Positions 1 through 7,307 of a stretch of 64,000 nucleotides of DNA are shown here, piece by piece. The position numbers and the translations under genes were made by a program. The stretch comes from JBFGCT01 sp963825565 (GTDB taxonomy: Bacteria; Actinomycetota; Acidimicrobiia; Acidimicrobiales; Ilumatobacteraceae). The stretch spans positions 148,055 to 212,054 of the forward strand of contig CAWGTW010000011.1 of assembly GCA_963825565.1 (NCBI GenBank), read 5' to 3'. The notes beneath the pieces were generated by a model, which was not told the DNA's origin, made no database searches, and worked only from the letters and a program-made list of their open reading frames with translations. The first letter of the stretch is position 1; each line of letters starts with the position of its first letter.

Positions 1-1
1 A

Positions 2-238
2 CAGGATGAGCGACTCGTGCCGGCGCGTGCCGGTTCGACCCGAAGCGAGCGGGTCGGCCCCGACGCCTGCCCGTTCACGACGTTGTACTGGGACTTCCTC
101 GCACGCAACCAGGATCGCCTGGCCGGCAACCATCGGATGGCCCGGCAGCTCGCCGCCATGCGCCGCCTCGGCGACCTCGAGGCGGTGCGGAACCGCGCCG
201 CCGACGTGCTCGACCGTCTCGACCGGGGGGTGCTCTGA
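2..238 (+). CDS. Photolyase/cryptochrome-related protein, C-terminal fragment
   Basis: This is the last 78 codons of a gene that enters from the left edge, so no start is visible. The motif CPFTTLYWDFL followed by a basic helix with NHRMARQL is typical of the C-terminus of the iron-sulfur photolyase-related family (PF04244, PhrB-like). In that family the cysteine of CPF is one of the four cluster ligands. The family repairs UV-damaged DNA using light, with FAD as cofactor. The location fits its neighbours: Dps, WhiB and a B12-type photosensor lie within 3 kb. The catalytic part lies outside the window, so activity cannot be judged. The family call is fairly secure; the exact substrate is not. 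Confidence 0.8.
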   Translation, partial: QDERLVPARAGSTRSERVGPDACPFTTLYWDFLARNQDRLAGNHRMARQLAAMRRLGDLEAVRNRAADVLDRLDRGVL

Positions 239-430
239 GGCCAGGGACCGACCTGCCCGGCATCGCGCCCGGGTGGATCGATGCCGTGCGGGTCCAGGCG
301 AGCAAGCGCTTCGCCACGAGGCTCCGCGCGAGGTAGACGCTCCCGACCGCCACCGTGATCGACGGTTCCCGGAATATTTCGCGCTAAATGATGTTAAACG
401 TCGGTAGATCAACCTGAAAGGTCCCCATCA

Positions 431-649
431 ATGCGATCCCTCCCGAACTCCCTGCGGCTCAAGTTGCCGTTCCTCGTGGCCGGCTTCCTGTCGTTCCTGT
501 TCTCCGTCTACCTGTACTTCGTGCAGGACGAGACCACGGCCGGCATCTTCGTCGGGCTCTGGGTCCCCTCGATCCACTCGCTCGGCACCCTGCTCCTCGC
601 CCCGACCGAGACCGCCGTGCAGCGCGACCGCGCCGAGGTGTCGTCATGA
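431..649 (+). CDS. Small two-helix membrane protein
   Basis: A 72-residue protein with a basic start (MRSLPNSLRLK) and two hydrophobic stretches, about residues 13-31 and 37-57, so probably two membrane spans. A GAAAGG ribosome-binding site lies about 9 bases before the ATG. The AT-rich stretch around 370-410, containing TAAATGATGTTAAA, is unusual in this GC-rich background and is the likely promoter region. The stop overlaps the start of the next small membrane gene by 4 bases (ATGA), so the two are almost certainly co-translated. I do not recognise the family; it may be an accessory subunit of a transport or respiratory complex, but no motif shows this. Confidence 0.7.
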   Translation: MRSLPNSLRLKLPFLVAGFLSFLFSVYLYFVQDETTAGIFVGLWVPSIHSLGTLLLAPTETAVQRDRAEVSS

Positions 650-828
650 ACGAGGTCGTGATCTTCGCCATCGGTGTGCTCGTGTTCCTGATCACCGTCT
701 ACGGCACGGTCGTCACCGGCGGGCTGCTGCTCACCGGGCGACAGCTCGACGAGCACCCCGACCTCCACCGTCGCCCCAGCGACGAGGAGCGCTCCGTCGC
801 CGGCGTCCCGATTCCCGACGACTACTGA
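646..828 (+). CDS. Small single-span membrane protein
   Basis: A 60-residue protein starting inside the stop of the preceding gene (ATGA overlap). Residues 4-30 form one hydrophobic helix. A charged soluble tail follows, rich in Asp, Glu and Arg and ending VPIPDDY. The pairing of two tiny membrane proteins suggests a heteromeric membrane unit. No family was recognised and no catalytic residues are visible. Confidence 0.65.
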   Translation: MNEVVIFAIGVLVFLITVYGTVVTGGLLLTGRQLDEHPDLHRRPSDEERSVAGVPIPDDY

Positions 829-1033
829 CCCGGGCCGGACGGCGGCGTCCGAGCCCTGCCGGTCCGATCCCTCGCCATACCTGTGCGTCGGTGGGCCGGA
901 CAGCGTGTGACTCGCCGGGCCGCCCACTTGGAACCGGCCACCGTCGCGGATCAGCGTTGTTCAGCCCCATTTCGCCGTATCGTTGTCCTCCGAGTTCGGC
1001 ATTGGTCGAGCCACCCACGCCAAGGAGTACACG

Positions 1034-1516
1034 ATGGAATCGCCCGCACCGCTCATCGACATCGGGATCGCCGAGGCGGATCGCAAGGCCATCGCCGCCG
1101 AGTTGGGCCGCGTCACCGCAGACACGTACACCCTCTACCTCAAGACGCACGGCTATCACTGGAACGTCACCGGCCCGATGTTCAACACACTGCACCTCAT
1201 GTTCGAGGAGCAATACAACGAGCTGTGGATGGCGGTCGACCTGCTCGCCGAGCGCATCCGTTCGCTCGGCGAGTTCGCTCCCGGCAGCTCCGCCGATCTT
1301 GCCGCCCTCACGTCGATCGGCGAGGCCGGCGGCGTCCCGACGGCCGAAGGCATGCTCGCCGATCTGGTCGCCGGCCACGAGGCGGTGGCCCGCAGCGCCC
1401 GCAGCGCCCTCCAGATCGCCGACAGCGCCGGCGACCAGCCGACCGCCGACCTGCTCACCCAGCGCCTCCAGGTCCATGAGAAGACGGCCTGGATGCTGCG
1501 CTCCATGCTCGCCTGA
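1034..1516 (+). CDS. dps: Dps-type ferritin-like DNA-protection protein
   Basis: A 160-residue protein, the usual length for Dps. The start at 1034 has AAGGAG about 8 bases upstream; an in-frame ATG 51 bases earlier lacks such a site. The ferroxidase signature is present: YHWN at about 41-44 (His42), LHLMFEEQY at about 53-61 (His54 and the acidic pair). These residues build the intersubunit iron site. Dps forms 12-subunit cages that oxidise and store iron with hydrogen peroxide and protect DNA in the cytoplasm under stress. It lies beside whiB and a putative photosensor, which fits a light/oxidative-stress neighbourhood. The N-terminus is short with few basic residues, so DNA binding may be weak. 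Confidence 0.93.
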   Translation: MESPAPLIDIGIAEADRKAIAAELGRVTADTYTLYLKTHGYHWNVTGPMFNTLHLMFEEQYNELWMAVDLLAERIRSLGEFAPGSSADLAALTSIGEAGGVPTAEGMLADLVAGHEAVARSARSALQIADSAGDQPTADLLTQRLQVHEKTAWMLRSMLA

Positions 1517-1677
1517 CCTTCCGGGGGGCGACACGGCCGGCCCGATCGACGATGGCTCGACTGTCTACGTGTCACTCGCCGGGCCCGAACAACGGGCTCG
1601 ATCCTGATCGGTGACCTCGGGGCCGACCACCATGCGCGCCACCCGCTGCGTCGGTCGGACCGATGCCGGGACGAGGG

Positions 1678-2022
1678 TCAGGCGCCGAGCTGCTCCTGCT
1701 GTTCGCGCAGCTGCTGCTCTCGGGCCAGCCGACTGCGGACTCCGATCGGAGCCGACACGGTGAAGCCGGCCAGGTGGCGATCCTCCTCGGACTCACCCGC
1801 CCAATAGCCATACTCCCGATTCTCTCGGGCGAACTGCCGGCACTGCGGCTGCACCGGGCACACGTCGCACAATCGCTTGGCCTTCGCCTCGCGGCGGGCA
1901 CGAGCCTGGGGCCGCTCAGCCTTGGGTGCGAAGAAGAGCTTCAACTGGCCCTTGCACACCGCGAACTCTCGCCAGTCGACCGGTCGATCGACGTCGTCCT
2001 GGAGGATCTCGGCGGCACTCAT
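1678..2022 (-). CDS. WhiB-family iron-sulfur transcription regulator
   Basis: A 114-residue protein with the WhiB cysteine pattern: one early Cys (CKGQL), then C-x2-C-x5-C in the core LCDVCPVQPQCRQF. These ligate a 4Fe-4S cluster. A GYWAGES turn follows, matching the family G-[VI]-W-G-G motif that contacts sigma factor. The C-terminal tail is basic and Gln-rich, as expected for DNA contact. ATG codons occur at 2031, 2028 and 2022; the GAAAGGG site sits at a workable distance (9 bases) only from 2022, so that start is preferred. WhiB proteins sense oxygen, nitric oxide or redox state and act with the principal sigma factor. It is divergent from the B12-binding regulator, sharing about 190 bases of control DNA. 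Confidence 0.92.
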   Translation of the reverse strand: MSAAEILQDDVDRPVDWREFAVCKGQLKLFFAPKAERPQARARREAKAKRLCDVCPVQPQCRQFARENREYGYWAGESEEDRHLAGFTVSAPIGVRSRLAREQQLREQQEQLGA

Positions 2023-2215
2023 CTCCATCATCCCTTTCGATCTCGAGCCGTCCCGGCGCCATGGGGGAGGGTGGCGCCGGGACGACTTCGATGCGGTGGA
2101 ACCCCTGGCGGCGAGGTGTCCACGAACGTGATGACGATGTTAGCGGTCATTAGTCCGATTTATTACCGATCAGTGCGAATTTCCCACCGGCGCGGCTACA
2201 GTCGACGGAGTGGGC
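2023..2215. promoter_or_regulatory. Divergent promoter region between whiB and the B12-type regulator
   Basis: About 190 non-coding bases between two divergently read regulator genes. The centre (roughly 2125-2195) is distinctly AT-rich for this genome and includes GTTAGCGGTCATTAG and GATTTATTACCGATC, each with a GCGGTC/CCGATC-like core. No convincing -10/-35 pair can be fixed by eye. If the B12-binding protein autoregulates, as CarH/LitR proteins do, its operator should lie here. Confidence 0.4.
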
Positions 2216-3007
2216 GTGATCACCGAACCGACACTCGACCTACGGGACGCCGCCGAAGCGCTCGGCGTCCACTACCAGACCGCCTATCGGTGGGTCCGCA
2301 ACGGCCGGCTCAGCGCCCAGCTCGTCGACGGGCGGTACGTCGTGACCCAGCGGGCGATGGCGGAGATGGAGGAGCGCCGCCGAACCCCGTCGGCGCCGAG
2401 GTCCCCGAGCCCCAAGCGCCTCGCCCGCCAGGCCGAGCGGATGTCGCAGGCGTTGCTGGACGGCGACGAGGCCGACGCCCGCGAGATCGCCCGGCGGCTG
2501 GTCGGCGAAGGCACGTCGATCGCCGAGCTGATCCAGACGGTGCTCGCGCCGCCGTTGCGGGCGATCGGGCAGGCCTGGCACGACGGGGAACTGACGATCT
2601 GGGTCGAGCACCGGGCATCGGCGATCGTCGAGCGCATCCTCGGCGAGCTCGCGCCAAATCCGCGTGGGCGCCGCCGGGGCACTGCCGTGGTCGCCGCCGT
2701 CTCCGGCGACCTCCACTCGCTGCCGACGACGATGGCCGCCGTCGCGCTCCGGGAGGCGAACTGGCACATCCACCATCTCGGGGCCGACATGCCGGGGGAC
2801 GAGTTGGTTCGGTTCTGTGACGAACACGAGGTCGACGTCGTCGTCCTGTCGTCGACCAACCCCGACTGCGCCGACGACGCAGCTGCGACCGCACGTGCGC
2901 TCGAGGCGGCCGGCACCCCGGCGATCGTCGGCGGTCCCGGTCGCTCGCTCGAGGCGCTCCTCGACGCGGCGCAGGCGGCCAAGGCGTCGGGCAGCGGTCG
3001 CGCGTGA
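2216..3007 (+). CDS. HTH plus cobalamin-binding regulator (CarH/LitR-like)
   Basis: About 263 residues: an N-terminal excisionase/MerR-type helix-turn-helix (about 7-50, VHYQTAYRWVRNGRL), a helical B12-cap domain (about 75-145) and a Rossmann-like cobalamin domain (about 155-260). The cap contains W-x9-EH (W123...E133-H134, numbering from an upstream GTG at 2210), the hallmark of light-responsive CarH proteins that shield adenosylcobalamin. The lower-ligand loop reads GDLHSLP: the histidine is kept, but the usual ExHxxG is altered to DxHxxP. CarH-type proteins repress carotenoid or photolyase genes in the dark and release DNA in light. GGAG ends 5 bases before GTG 2216, favouring that start. 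The next gene overlaps it by 4 bases. Confidence 0.85.
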   Translation: MITEPTLDLRDAAEALGVHYQTAYRWVRNGRLSAQLVDGRYVVTQRAMAEMEERRRTPSAPRSPSPKRLARQAERMSQALLDGDEADAREIARRLVGEGTSIAELIQTVLAPPLRAIGQAWHDGELTIWVEHRASAIVERILGELAPNPRGRRRGTAVVAAVSGDLHSLPTTMAAVALREANWHIHHLGADMPGDELVRFCDEHEVDVVVLSSTNPDCADDAAATARALEAAGTPAIVGGPGRSLEALLDAAQAAKASGSGRA

Positions 3008-3405
3008 ACTCGCTCGAGCCCGGCGGTCACCTCCTCTGGGCCGAACGCCTGATCGACGCTCCGGCAGCGACCGTGTGGCGCCTGTTCACCGATCTCGATC
3101 GGTGGCCGGAGTGGGGACCCTCGATCACCGCCGCGGGCCTCGACGGCCCGCGATTCGAGGCCGGCACGACCGGCTGGGTCCGGACGGTCCTCGGCGTCCG
3201 GTTGGTCTTCGAGATCACGGGCTACGAGGAGGGCCACGAGTGGGCTTGGAAGGTGTCCGGCGTGCCGGCGACGACCCATCGAGTCGTCGAGCTGGACGGA
3301 TCGTCGTGCCGTGCCGGGTTCGGCGTACCCGCCCTCGCCGCGCCGTACCTCCTCGTCTGCCGACAGGCGCTCGCCCGCATCGACCGCATCGCAACCTCGG
3401 CCTGA
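3004..3405 (+). CDS. SRPBCC (polyketide cyclase/START-like) family protein
   Basis: A 133-residue protein starting at a GTG that overlaps the previous stop (GTGA), so it is translated with the B12-type regulator. The pattern is typical of the SRPBCC helix-grip fold: an initial strand, then IDAPAATVWRLFTDLDRWPEW, central strands ending in a C-terminal helix (LVCRQALARIDRI). These proteins bind hydrophobic ligands in a deep cavity; some catalyse cyclisation or hydration, others only carry lipids. No catalytic residues can be assigned. Such proteins commonly neighbour LitR/CarH regulators in actinobacteria (recalled, not checked). Confidence 0.8.
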   Translation: MNSLEPGGHLLWAERLIDAPAATVWRLFTDLDRWPEWGPSITAAGLDGPRFEAGTTGWVRTVLGVRLVFEITGYEEGHEWAWKVSGVPATTHRVVELDGSSCRAGFGVPALAAPYLLVCRQALARIDRIATSA

Positions 3406-3602
3406 CCGTTCGCACGCCAACCGGTCGGCCCCGAGCGGAGCGCCCGACCCGCACCGCAACGCCGAGCATCGACGACGCGTCTGCGGCGCGAGCAGCCCGC
3501 CGAGCCTCGCACACCCCCGAGATGATGTCTGGCGTGCGTTGCACCATGCGCATCGATCCGCGGCGGGTTCGGTCGTGTTGCGGCGTGGGAATGTCCCGAA
3601 GT

Positions 3603-3618
3603 AGGGACCTTCGTCCCT
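3603..3618. promoter_or_regulatory. DosR-like palindrome (GGGAC-N4-GTCCC)
   Basis: AGGGAC-CTTC-GTCCCT is an inverted repeat with 6-bp arms and a 4-base centre. Its GGGAC and GTCCC half-sites have the same spacing as the actinobacterial DosR/DevR box, but the flanks match the 20-base consensus poorly (about 13 of 20). It lies about 80 bases before the membrane-protein gene at 3700. It could be bound by a NarL-type regulator, or be a small hairpin by chance. Confidence 0.35.
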
Positions 3619-3654
3619 GCCGGAGCAAAGAGGTTGACGGCACAATGATCTGCA

Positions 3655-3676
3655 GCTTGTGAAAACGATCACAAGC
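3655..3676. promoter_or_regulatory. Operator-like inverted repeat
   Basis: GCTTGTG-AAAACGAT-CACAAGC: perfect 7-base arms around an 8-base centre, total 22 bases, ending 23 bases before the ATG at 3700. The symmetry and position suit a repressor or activator site for the downstream membrane-protein gene. A TTGACG at 3633-3638 could be a -35 box, but no good -10 sits at the right spacing. Confidence 0.4.
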
Positions 3677-3699
3677 GCTCTGAAAGGATTCCCCCAACA

Positions 3700-4413
3700 A
3701 TGAACAAGCGTCTCAACCTCCTCGGCGCGTTCCTCCTCGTCGTGGGCTTCGTCTTCGTGGTCGCCGGTGCGGTCGCCTACACGAAGGTCCAGGACGGCTA
3801 CGGCTCGCTCCAGGCATTCAGCGAAGCGCAGAACGTCACGCTCAGCTACAACGAAGACGGCCAGTTGACCGACCGCGGCACCACCGAAGGCGCCGAAGCG
3901 ATCATGACGCTGCTGACCGACGACTGGAAGTACCCGGTGGTCGGAAGCGATCTCGACCCCAACGATCCGCTGGTCAACACGGGCACCGAGTACATGTACC
4001 AGATGGCGACCATCGCCCACCACGTGCTCGACGGGACCCAGACCGTCACCCTCGACGAAGCGGTCGAGTACGACGGCGTCACCTACGACGCCGGCACCTA
4101 TGAGGTCGCCGTCGATGGCAAGTACTGGACCGACTTCGACCGCTCGCACCCGCTCGAGGGTCCGGCCCGCGAGATGGCGTGGAGCGGCACGGTCCACGGC
4201 CTCGTCGGTGAGCTCGGCGTCGGCACGGTCACCCACTCGACGCTGCAGCTGGCACTCGCACTCGCCGCACTGTTCGGTGGGCTCGGGCTGGTCTTCATGC
4301 TCTCCGGCGGCGGCGTGATCTGGGCCGCCCGCGGCAAGCGCGGCGACGCCACCGTCCCCGACACCATCCCCGAGGCCATGGTCGAGGAGCACGGCACGAC
4401 GGCCACCGTCTGA
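3700..4413 (+). CDS. Membrane-anchored protein with extracytoplasmic domain
   Basis: A 237-residue protein. A basic MNKR start is followed by a strong membrane helix (about 7-27). An acidic, mostly extracytoplasmic domain of about 165 residues comes next, then a second helix (about 188-212) and a short charged cytoplasmic tail. AAAGGA stands about 11 bases before the ATG. Two palindromes lie in the upstream 100 bases, so expression is probably controlled. A strong terminator follows. The domain shows no catalytic motif and no cysteines; the family was not recognised. The topology (two spans bracketing an outer domain) resembles sensor or accessory subunits of membrane complexes, but that is only a comparison of layout. 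Confidence 0.75.
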   Translation: MNKRLNLLGAFLLVVGFVFVVAGAVAYTKVQDGYGSLQAFSEAQNVTLSYNEDGQLTDRGTTEGAEAIMTLLTDDWKYPVVGSDLDPNDPLVNTGTEYMYQMATIAHHVLDGTQTVTLDEAVEYDGVTYDAGTYEVAVDGKYWTDFDRSHPLEGPAREMAWSGTVHGLVGELGVGTVTHSTLQLALALAALFGGLGLVFMLSGGGVIWAARGKRGDATVPDTIPEAMVEEHGTTATV

Positions 4414-4443
4414 CCAGCTCCGCACCGATCACCATCCCCATCC

Positions 4444-4481
4444 CGCCGAGCGGGTCCTCCCTCCGGAGGACCCGCTCGGCG
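4444..4481. terminator. Bidirectional terminator hairpin
   Basis: A perfect 17-bp stem (CGCCGAGCGGGTCCTCC and its complement) with a CTCC loop. It sits between the convergent ends of the membrane-protein gene (stop 4413) and the DUF1992 gene (stop 4499). It lacks a long U tract, as is common in high-GC actinobacteria. Confidence 0.85.
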
Positions 4482-4498
4482 CGTCCCGGCGCCTCCCC

Positions 4499-4867
4499 TC
4501 AGGTCGACCGGAGCAAGCGCCAGCGGTCGAGGATGTCGCCGACGTCGAACAACTCGATCACGTCGGCCTCGACGAGGTTGAGGTTGGCGGCGGCGAGGGT
4601 GCGGTTCGCCGAGACGACGAGCACCTCGACCTCGTCGAGCGAGCCCGCCTGCCAGAACGCGGCACGCGCCCGACGCGCCTCGCCCTCGGCGGCGAGCCGA
4701 CGATCGTGGCTGAGCTCACGCTCGACGAAGCGCTCGGCCCACCAGCCGGCCGGTCGCTGCCGGTCGAGGTCGCGAATCGGCTTGCCCTTGAGCGGCCCGC
4801 CGTCGAGCTCGCCGTCGCGCGCCGCGGCGGCCAGCCGCTGCTCCAACATGTTCTCGATCCAGCTCAT
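4499..4867 (-). CDS. DUF1992 (DnaJ C28-like) domain protein
   Basis: A 122-residue protein starting MSWIENMLEQRLAAA, with PLKGKPIRDLD and GWWAERFVERELS. This matches the short bacterial DUF1992 family, related to the conserved domain of eukaryotic DNAJC28. Bacterial members are helical and of unknown function. The ATG at 4867 overlaps the stop of the upstream NAD(P)-binding gene by 4 bases (ATGA), so it is the second gene of that operon. Longer in-frame starts would run into that gene and are rejected. The mixture of acidic and basic helices gives no catalytic clue. Confidence 0.85.
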   Translation of the reverse strand: MSWIENMLEQRLAAAARDGELDGGPLKGKPIRDLDRQRPAGWWAERFVERELSHDRRLAAEGEARRARAAFWQAGSLDEVEVLVVSANRTLAAANLNLVEADVIELFDVGDILDRWRLLRST

Positions 4868-6363
4868 CGAACGGACGATTCGGCCGGTGCGGTGCGAACC
4901 CGAGCGCTCGACGCAGCCTCGGCCCTGCTGACCAGCAACCGGGCCAGCTGCCGGAAGATGACCACGTGGGGCGGCAGCAGCAGCCACCAGTAGACGCGTC
5001 CAGCGATCCCCCGCGGGTGGAAGCGGGCGAGCTGCAGGAGCACCGTCCGACCGGTCGCCCCGTCGGTCTCGACTCGCCACTCGAGCCACGCCGCGCCCGG
5101 CACCCGCATCTCCGCCCTGAGCCGCAGCAGGCGCGGCGGGTCGATCGCGTCGACCCGGAAGAAGTCGAGCGCATCCCCCAGCCGGAGGTGATCGGGGTGG
5201 CGGCGACCGCGACGCATCCCGACCCCGCCGACGAACTCGTCGAGCCAGCCGCGCAGCACCCACAGCGGGGTGGCGTACCAGCCCCGGTCGCCACCGATGC
5301 CCTCGATCGCGGCGAACACGGCCTCCGGGGAGGCGTCGGTCGTCACCTCCTGGACGTTCTCCAGCATCGTGCCGCCGGCCCAGTCCGGGTCCTGCGGGTC
5401 CGGATGGGCCGGGCCGTGGGCGGGTGCGCTGTCCATCCAGCTCGTCGACACGTCGAGGTCCTTGATGCGGGCGAGCGCCCGGCGCAGCGCCGTGTCGAGG
5501 TTCATCGGCTCGTGGTCGATCAGGCGCCGGATGTCGCGGTCGGCGCCGACGACCACGTCGTTGATCAGGCTGTCGACGAGCGGTTTGGCCAGGCCGTACG
5601 GCAGCGGTGTCATCAGGTTGACCCAGTGCGACGACAGGCGCGGCGTGAGGAGCGGCACCGGCACCACGACCCGCCGGCGAAGCCCGGCTGCATCGGCGTA
5701 GGCGTCCATCATCTTCTTGTAGGTCAGCACGTCGGGTCCGCCGACCTCGAGGATCCGGCCCTCGGTGTCGGGCACGCCGAGCACGGCGACGAGGTAGTGC
5801 AGCACGTCGGCGATCGCGATCGGTTGGCAGCGGGTGCGGGTCACCCAGCGGGGGCAGATCATCACGGGCAGGACCTCGTCGAGGTGGCGCAGCATCTCGA
5901 ACGACGCGCTCCCCGACCCGATGATCACCGCGGCGCGCAGCTCGGTGACCGGCACCGGGCCGCTGGCGAGGATGCGCCCGACCTCGTGCCGGCTGGCGAG
6001 GTGCGGCGAGAGGTCGCCGGAGTCCCGGCCGAGCCCCCCGAGGTAGACCAGCCGCCCGACGCCGGCCGCCTCCGAGGCGGCCCTCGTGTTCTCCGCGCCA
6101 CGACGATCGGTCTGCTCGAAGTCGTTCGACAGGCCCATCGTGTGGACGAGGTAGTAGACCGCGTCCAGCCCCGCGAACGATTCCTCGAGCGTCGCCGGGT
6201 CGGTGACGTCGGCCTGCACCACGGTCACGTCAGCGCGCCACGGAAGCCGGTCGAGCCGGTGCGGGGAGCGAGCGAGGCACCGGACCGAGTGGCCGGCGGC
6301 GAGCAACTCGGGGACGAGGCGGCCGCCGACGTAGCCGGTCGCTCCGAGCACGCCGACCTTCAT
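4864..6363 (-). CDS. NAD(P)-binding epimerase-like domain fused to SRPBCC-type domain
   Basis: A 499-residue protein. Residues 1-300 form an atypical short-chain dehydrogenase/epimerase domain: the dinucleotide-binding GATGYVGG is at about 7-14 and VYYLVHTMG at about 89-97. Residues about 335-490 form a second domain starting LENVQEVTTDASPEAVFAAI with PGAAWLEWRV, the DUF2867/SRPBCC-like domain often joined to it. Such proteins are oxidoreductases of unknown substrate; in light-inducible actinobacterial clusters they sit near photolyase and carotenoid genes (recalled). The start at 6363 follows an AGGACC-rich site. The usual SDR Tyr-x3-Lys is not obvious, so it may bind a nucleotide without classical SDR chemistry. 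Confidence 0.82.
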   Translation of the reverse strand: MKVGVLGATGYVGGRLVPELLAAGHSVRCLARSPHRLDRLPWRADVTVVQADVTDPATLEESFAGLDAVYYLVHTMGLSNDFEQTDRRGAENTRAASEAAGVGRLVYLGGLGRDSGDLSPHLASRHEVGRILASGPVPVTELRAAVIIGSGSASFEMLRHLDEVLPVMICPRWVTRTRCQPIAIADVLHYLVAVLGVPDTEGRILEVGGPDVLTYKKMMDAYADAAGLRRRVVVPVPLLTPRLSSHWVNLMTPLPYGLAKPLVDSLINDVVVGADRDIRRLIDHEPMNLDTALRRALARIKDLDVSTSWMDSAPAHGPAHPDPQDPDWAGGTMLENVQEVTTDASPEAVFAAIEGIGGDRGWYATPLWVLRGWLDEFVGGVGMRRGRRHPDHLRLGDALDFFRVDAIDPPRLLRLRAEMRVPGAAWLEWRVETDGATGRTVLLQLARFHPRGIAGRVYWWLLLPPHVVIFRQLARLLVSRAEAASSARVRTAPAESSVR

Positions 6364-6412
6364 CGCCTGGTCCTCGCCGACCACGTCTCGGCGCTCGCCG
6401 CCGGCCGACCGG

Positions 6413-7081
6413 TCACGAGAACGCACCGGACGGGAGGTCGGCGACGTCGCCGTCGATCGCCGCGCAGATCACGGCAGCGACGTGGGCGGGCTCCAGGCCC
6501 TGGGGCATCTTCGGTGAGACACCGGCGATCGGGTGGTCGGCCAGGCCGGTCTCGGTGTGCGGCGGCCGAACGTCGAGCACCCGGATCTTCCTGCGCCGCG
6601 CCTCGCGGGCCAGCGCCTCGTCGAACGAGCGCACCGCCGCCTTCGACGCCCCGTAGGCGGCCATGCCGGGGAGGTTCTGCTCGGCGATCACCCCGGGGAT
6701 GTTGACGATCACCCCACCCGGCTCCATCACCGCCAGCGCCGCGCGGGCGAGCATGATCGGCACGAAGGTGTTGGTCAGGAACAGCTCCTCCATCGCGTCG
6801 ATCGACAGTTCCTCGATCGGACCGAAGGCGACCACACCGACCGCATTGACCAACGCGTCGAGCCGGCCGCCGTGGGCCACGGCCGCGGCCACAGCGTCGT
6901 CACAGCCCTCCGGCGATCGGAGGTCGAGCGCCCGCCGGTGTCCGGAGACGGGCAGCGCGTCGAGGCGAGCGGCATCGCGGGCGACCAGGGTCAAGACGTC
7001 GCCGCGGTCGGCCAGTTCGGCGGCGATCGACCGGCCGAGACCGCCGGTCGCACCGGCGATGAGCGTGGATCGTGGTGCCAT
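6413..7081 (-). CDS. Short-chain dehydrogenase/reductase (SDR)
   Basis: A 222-residue classical SDR of roughly normal length. The NAD(P) site is GATGGLGRSIAAEL at about 9-22, the structural NAVGVV (family NNAG position) is near 84-89, and the catalytic Tyr-x3-Lys is present as YGASK. The usual catalytic serine about 13 residues before the tyrosine appears to be glycine (NIPGVIAEQ), so reductase activity may be weak or altered. The start at 7081 has GAGGAG about 8 bases upstream; a longer in-frame reading is rejected. It precedes the NAD(P)-binding/SRPBCC gene on the same strand, separated by 49 bases, and may form an operon with it. Confidence 0.85.
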   Translation of the reverse strand: MAPRSTLIAGATGGLGRSIAAELADRGDVLTLVARDAARLDALPVSGHRRALDLRSPEGCDDAVAAAVAHGGRLDALVNAVGVVAFGPIEELSIDAMEELFLTNTFVPIMLARAALAVMEPGGVIVNIPGVIAEQNLPGMAAYGASKAAVRSFDEALAREARRRKIRVLDVRPPHTETGLADHPIAGVSPKMPQGLEPAHVAAVICAAIDGDVADLPSGAFS

Positions 7082-7249
7082 GTCGTTTCTCCTCTGCACG
7101 GGGTGCGCCTCGTAGCATGACCCGTCGCGCCGGCAAGCCCACCGCGCAGCTCCCGGTTTCTCGTGCGATGATGCGTCGCCGCGACCATGCGGCTCGCTCG
7201 ATTCCGGCCCGTCACCGGCCCGCGGTCGATCAACCGATACCCAACACCT

Positions 7250-7290
7250 GATCGGCGACATCGACGGTCCGACCGTCCCGATCGGCGACA
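7250..7290. repeat. Palindrome flanked by 11-bp direct repeats
   Basis: GATCGGCGACA occurs at 7250-7260 and 7280-7290. Exactly between them lies the palindrome GACGGTC-C-GACCGTC (7263-7277). The block sits in the 226-base gap between the end of the injection-system operon (7308) and the start of the SDR gene (7081). It resembles a composite operator, possibly for the SDR operon, or a transcription roadblock after the eCIS genes. Confidence 0.45.
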
Positions 7291-7307
7291 CGACGGGCGG
7301 CCCGGAG

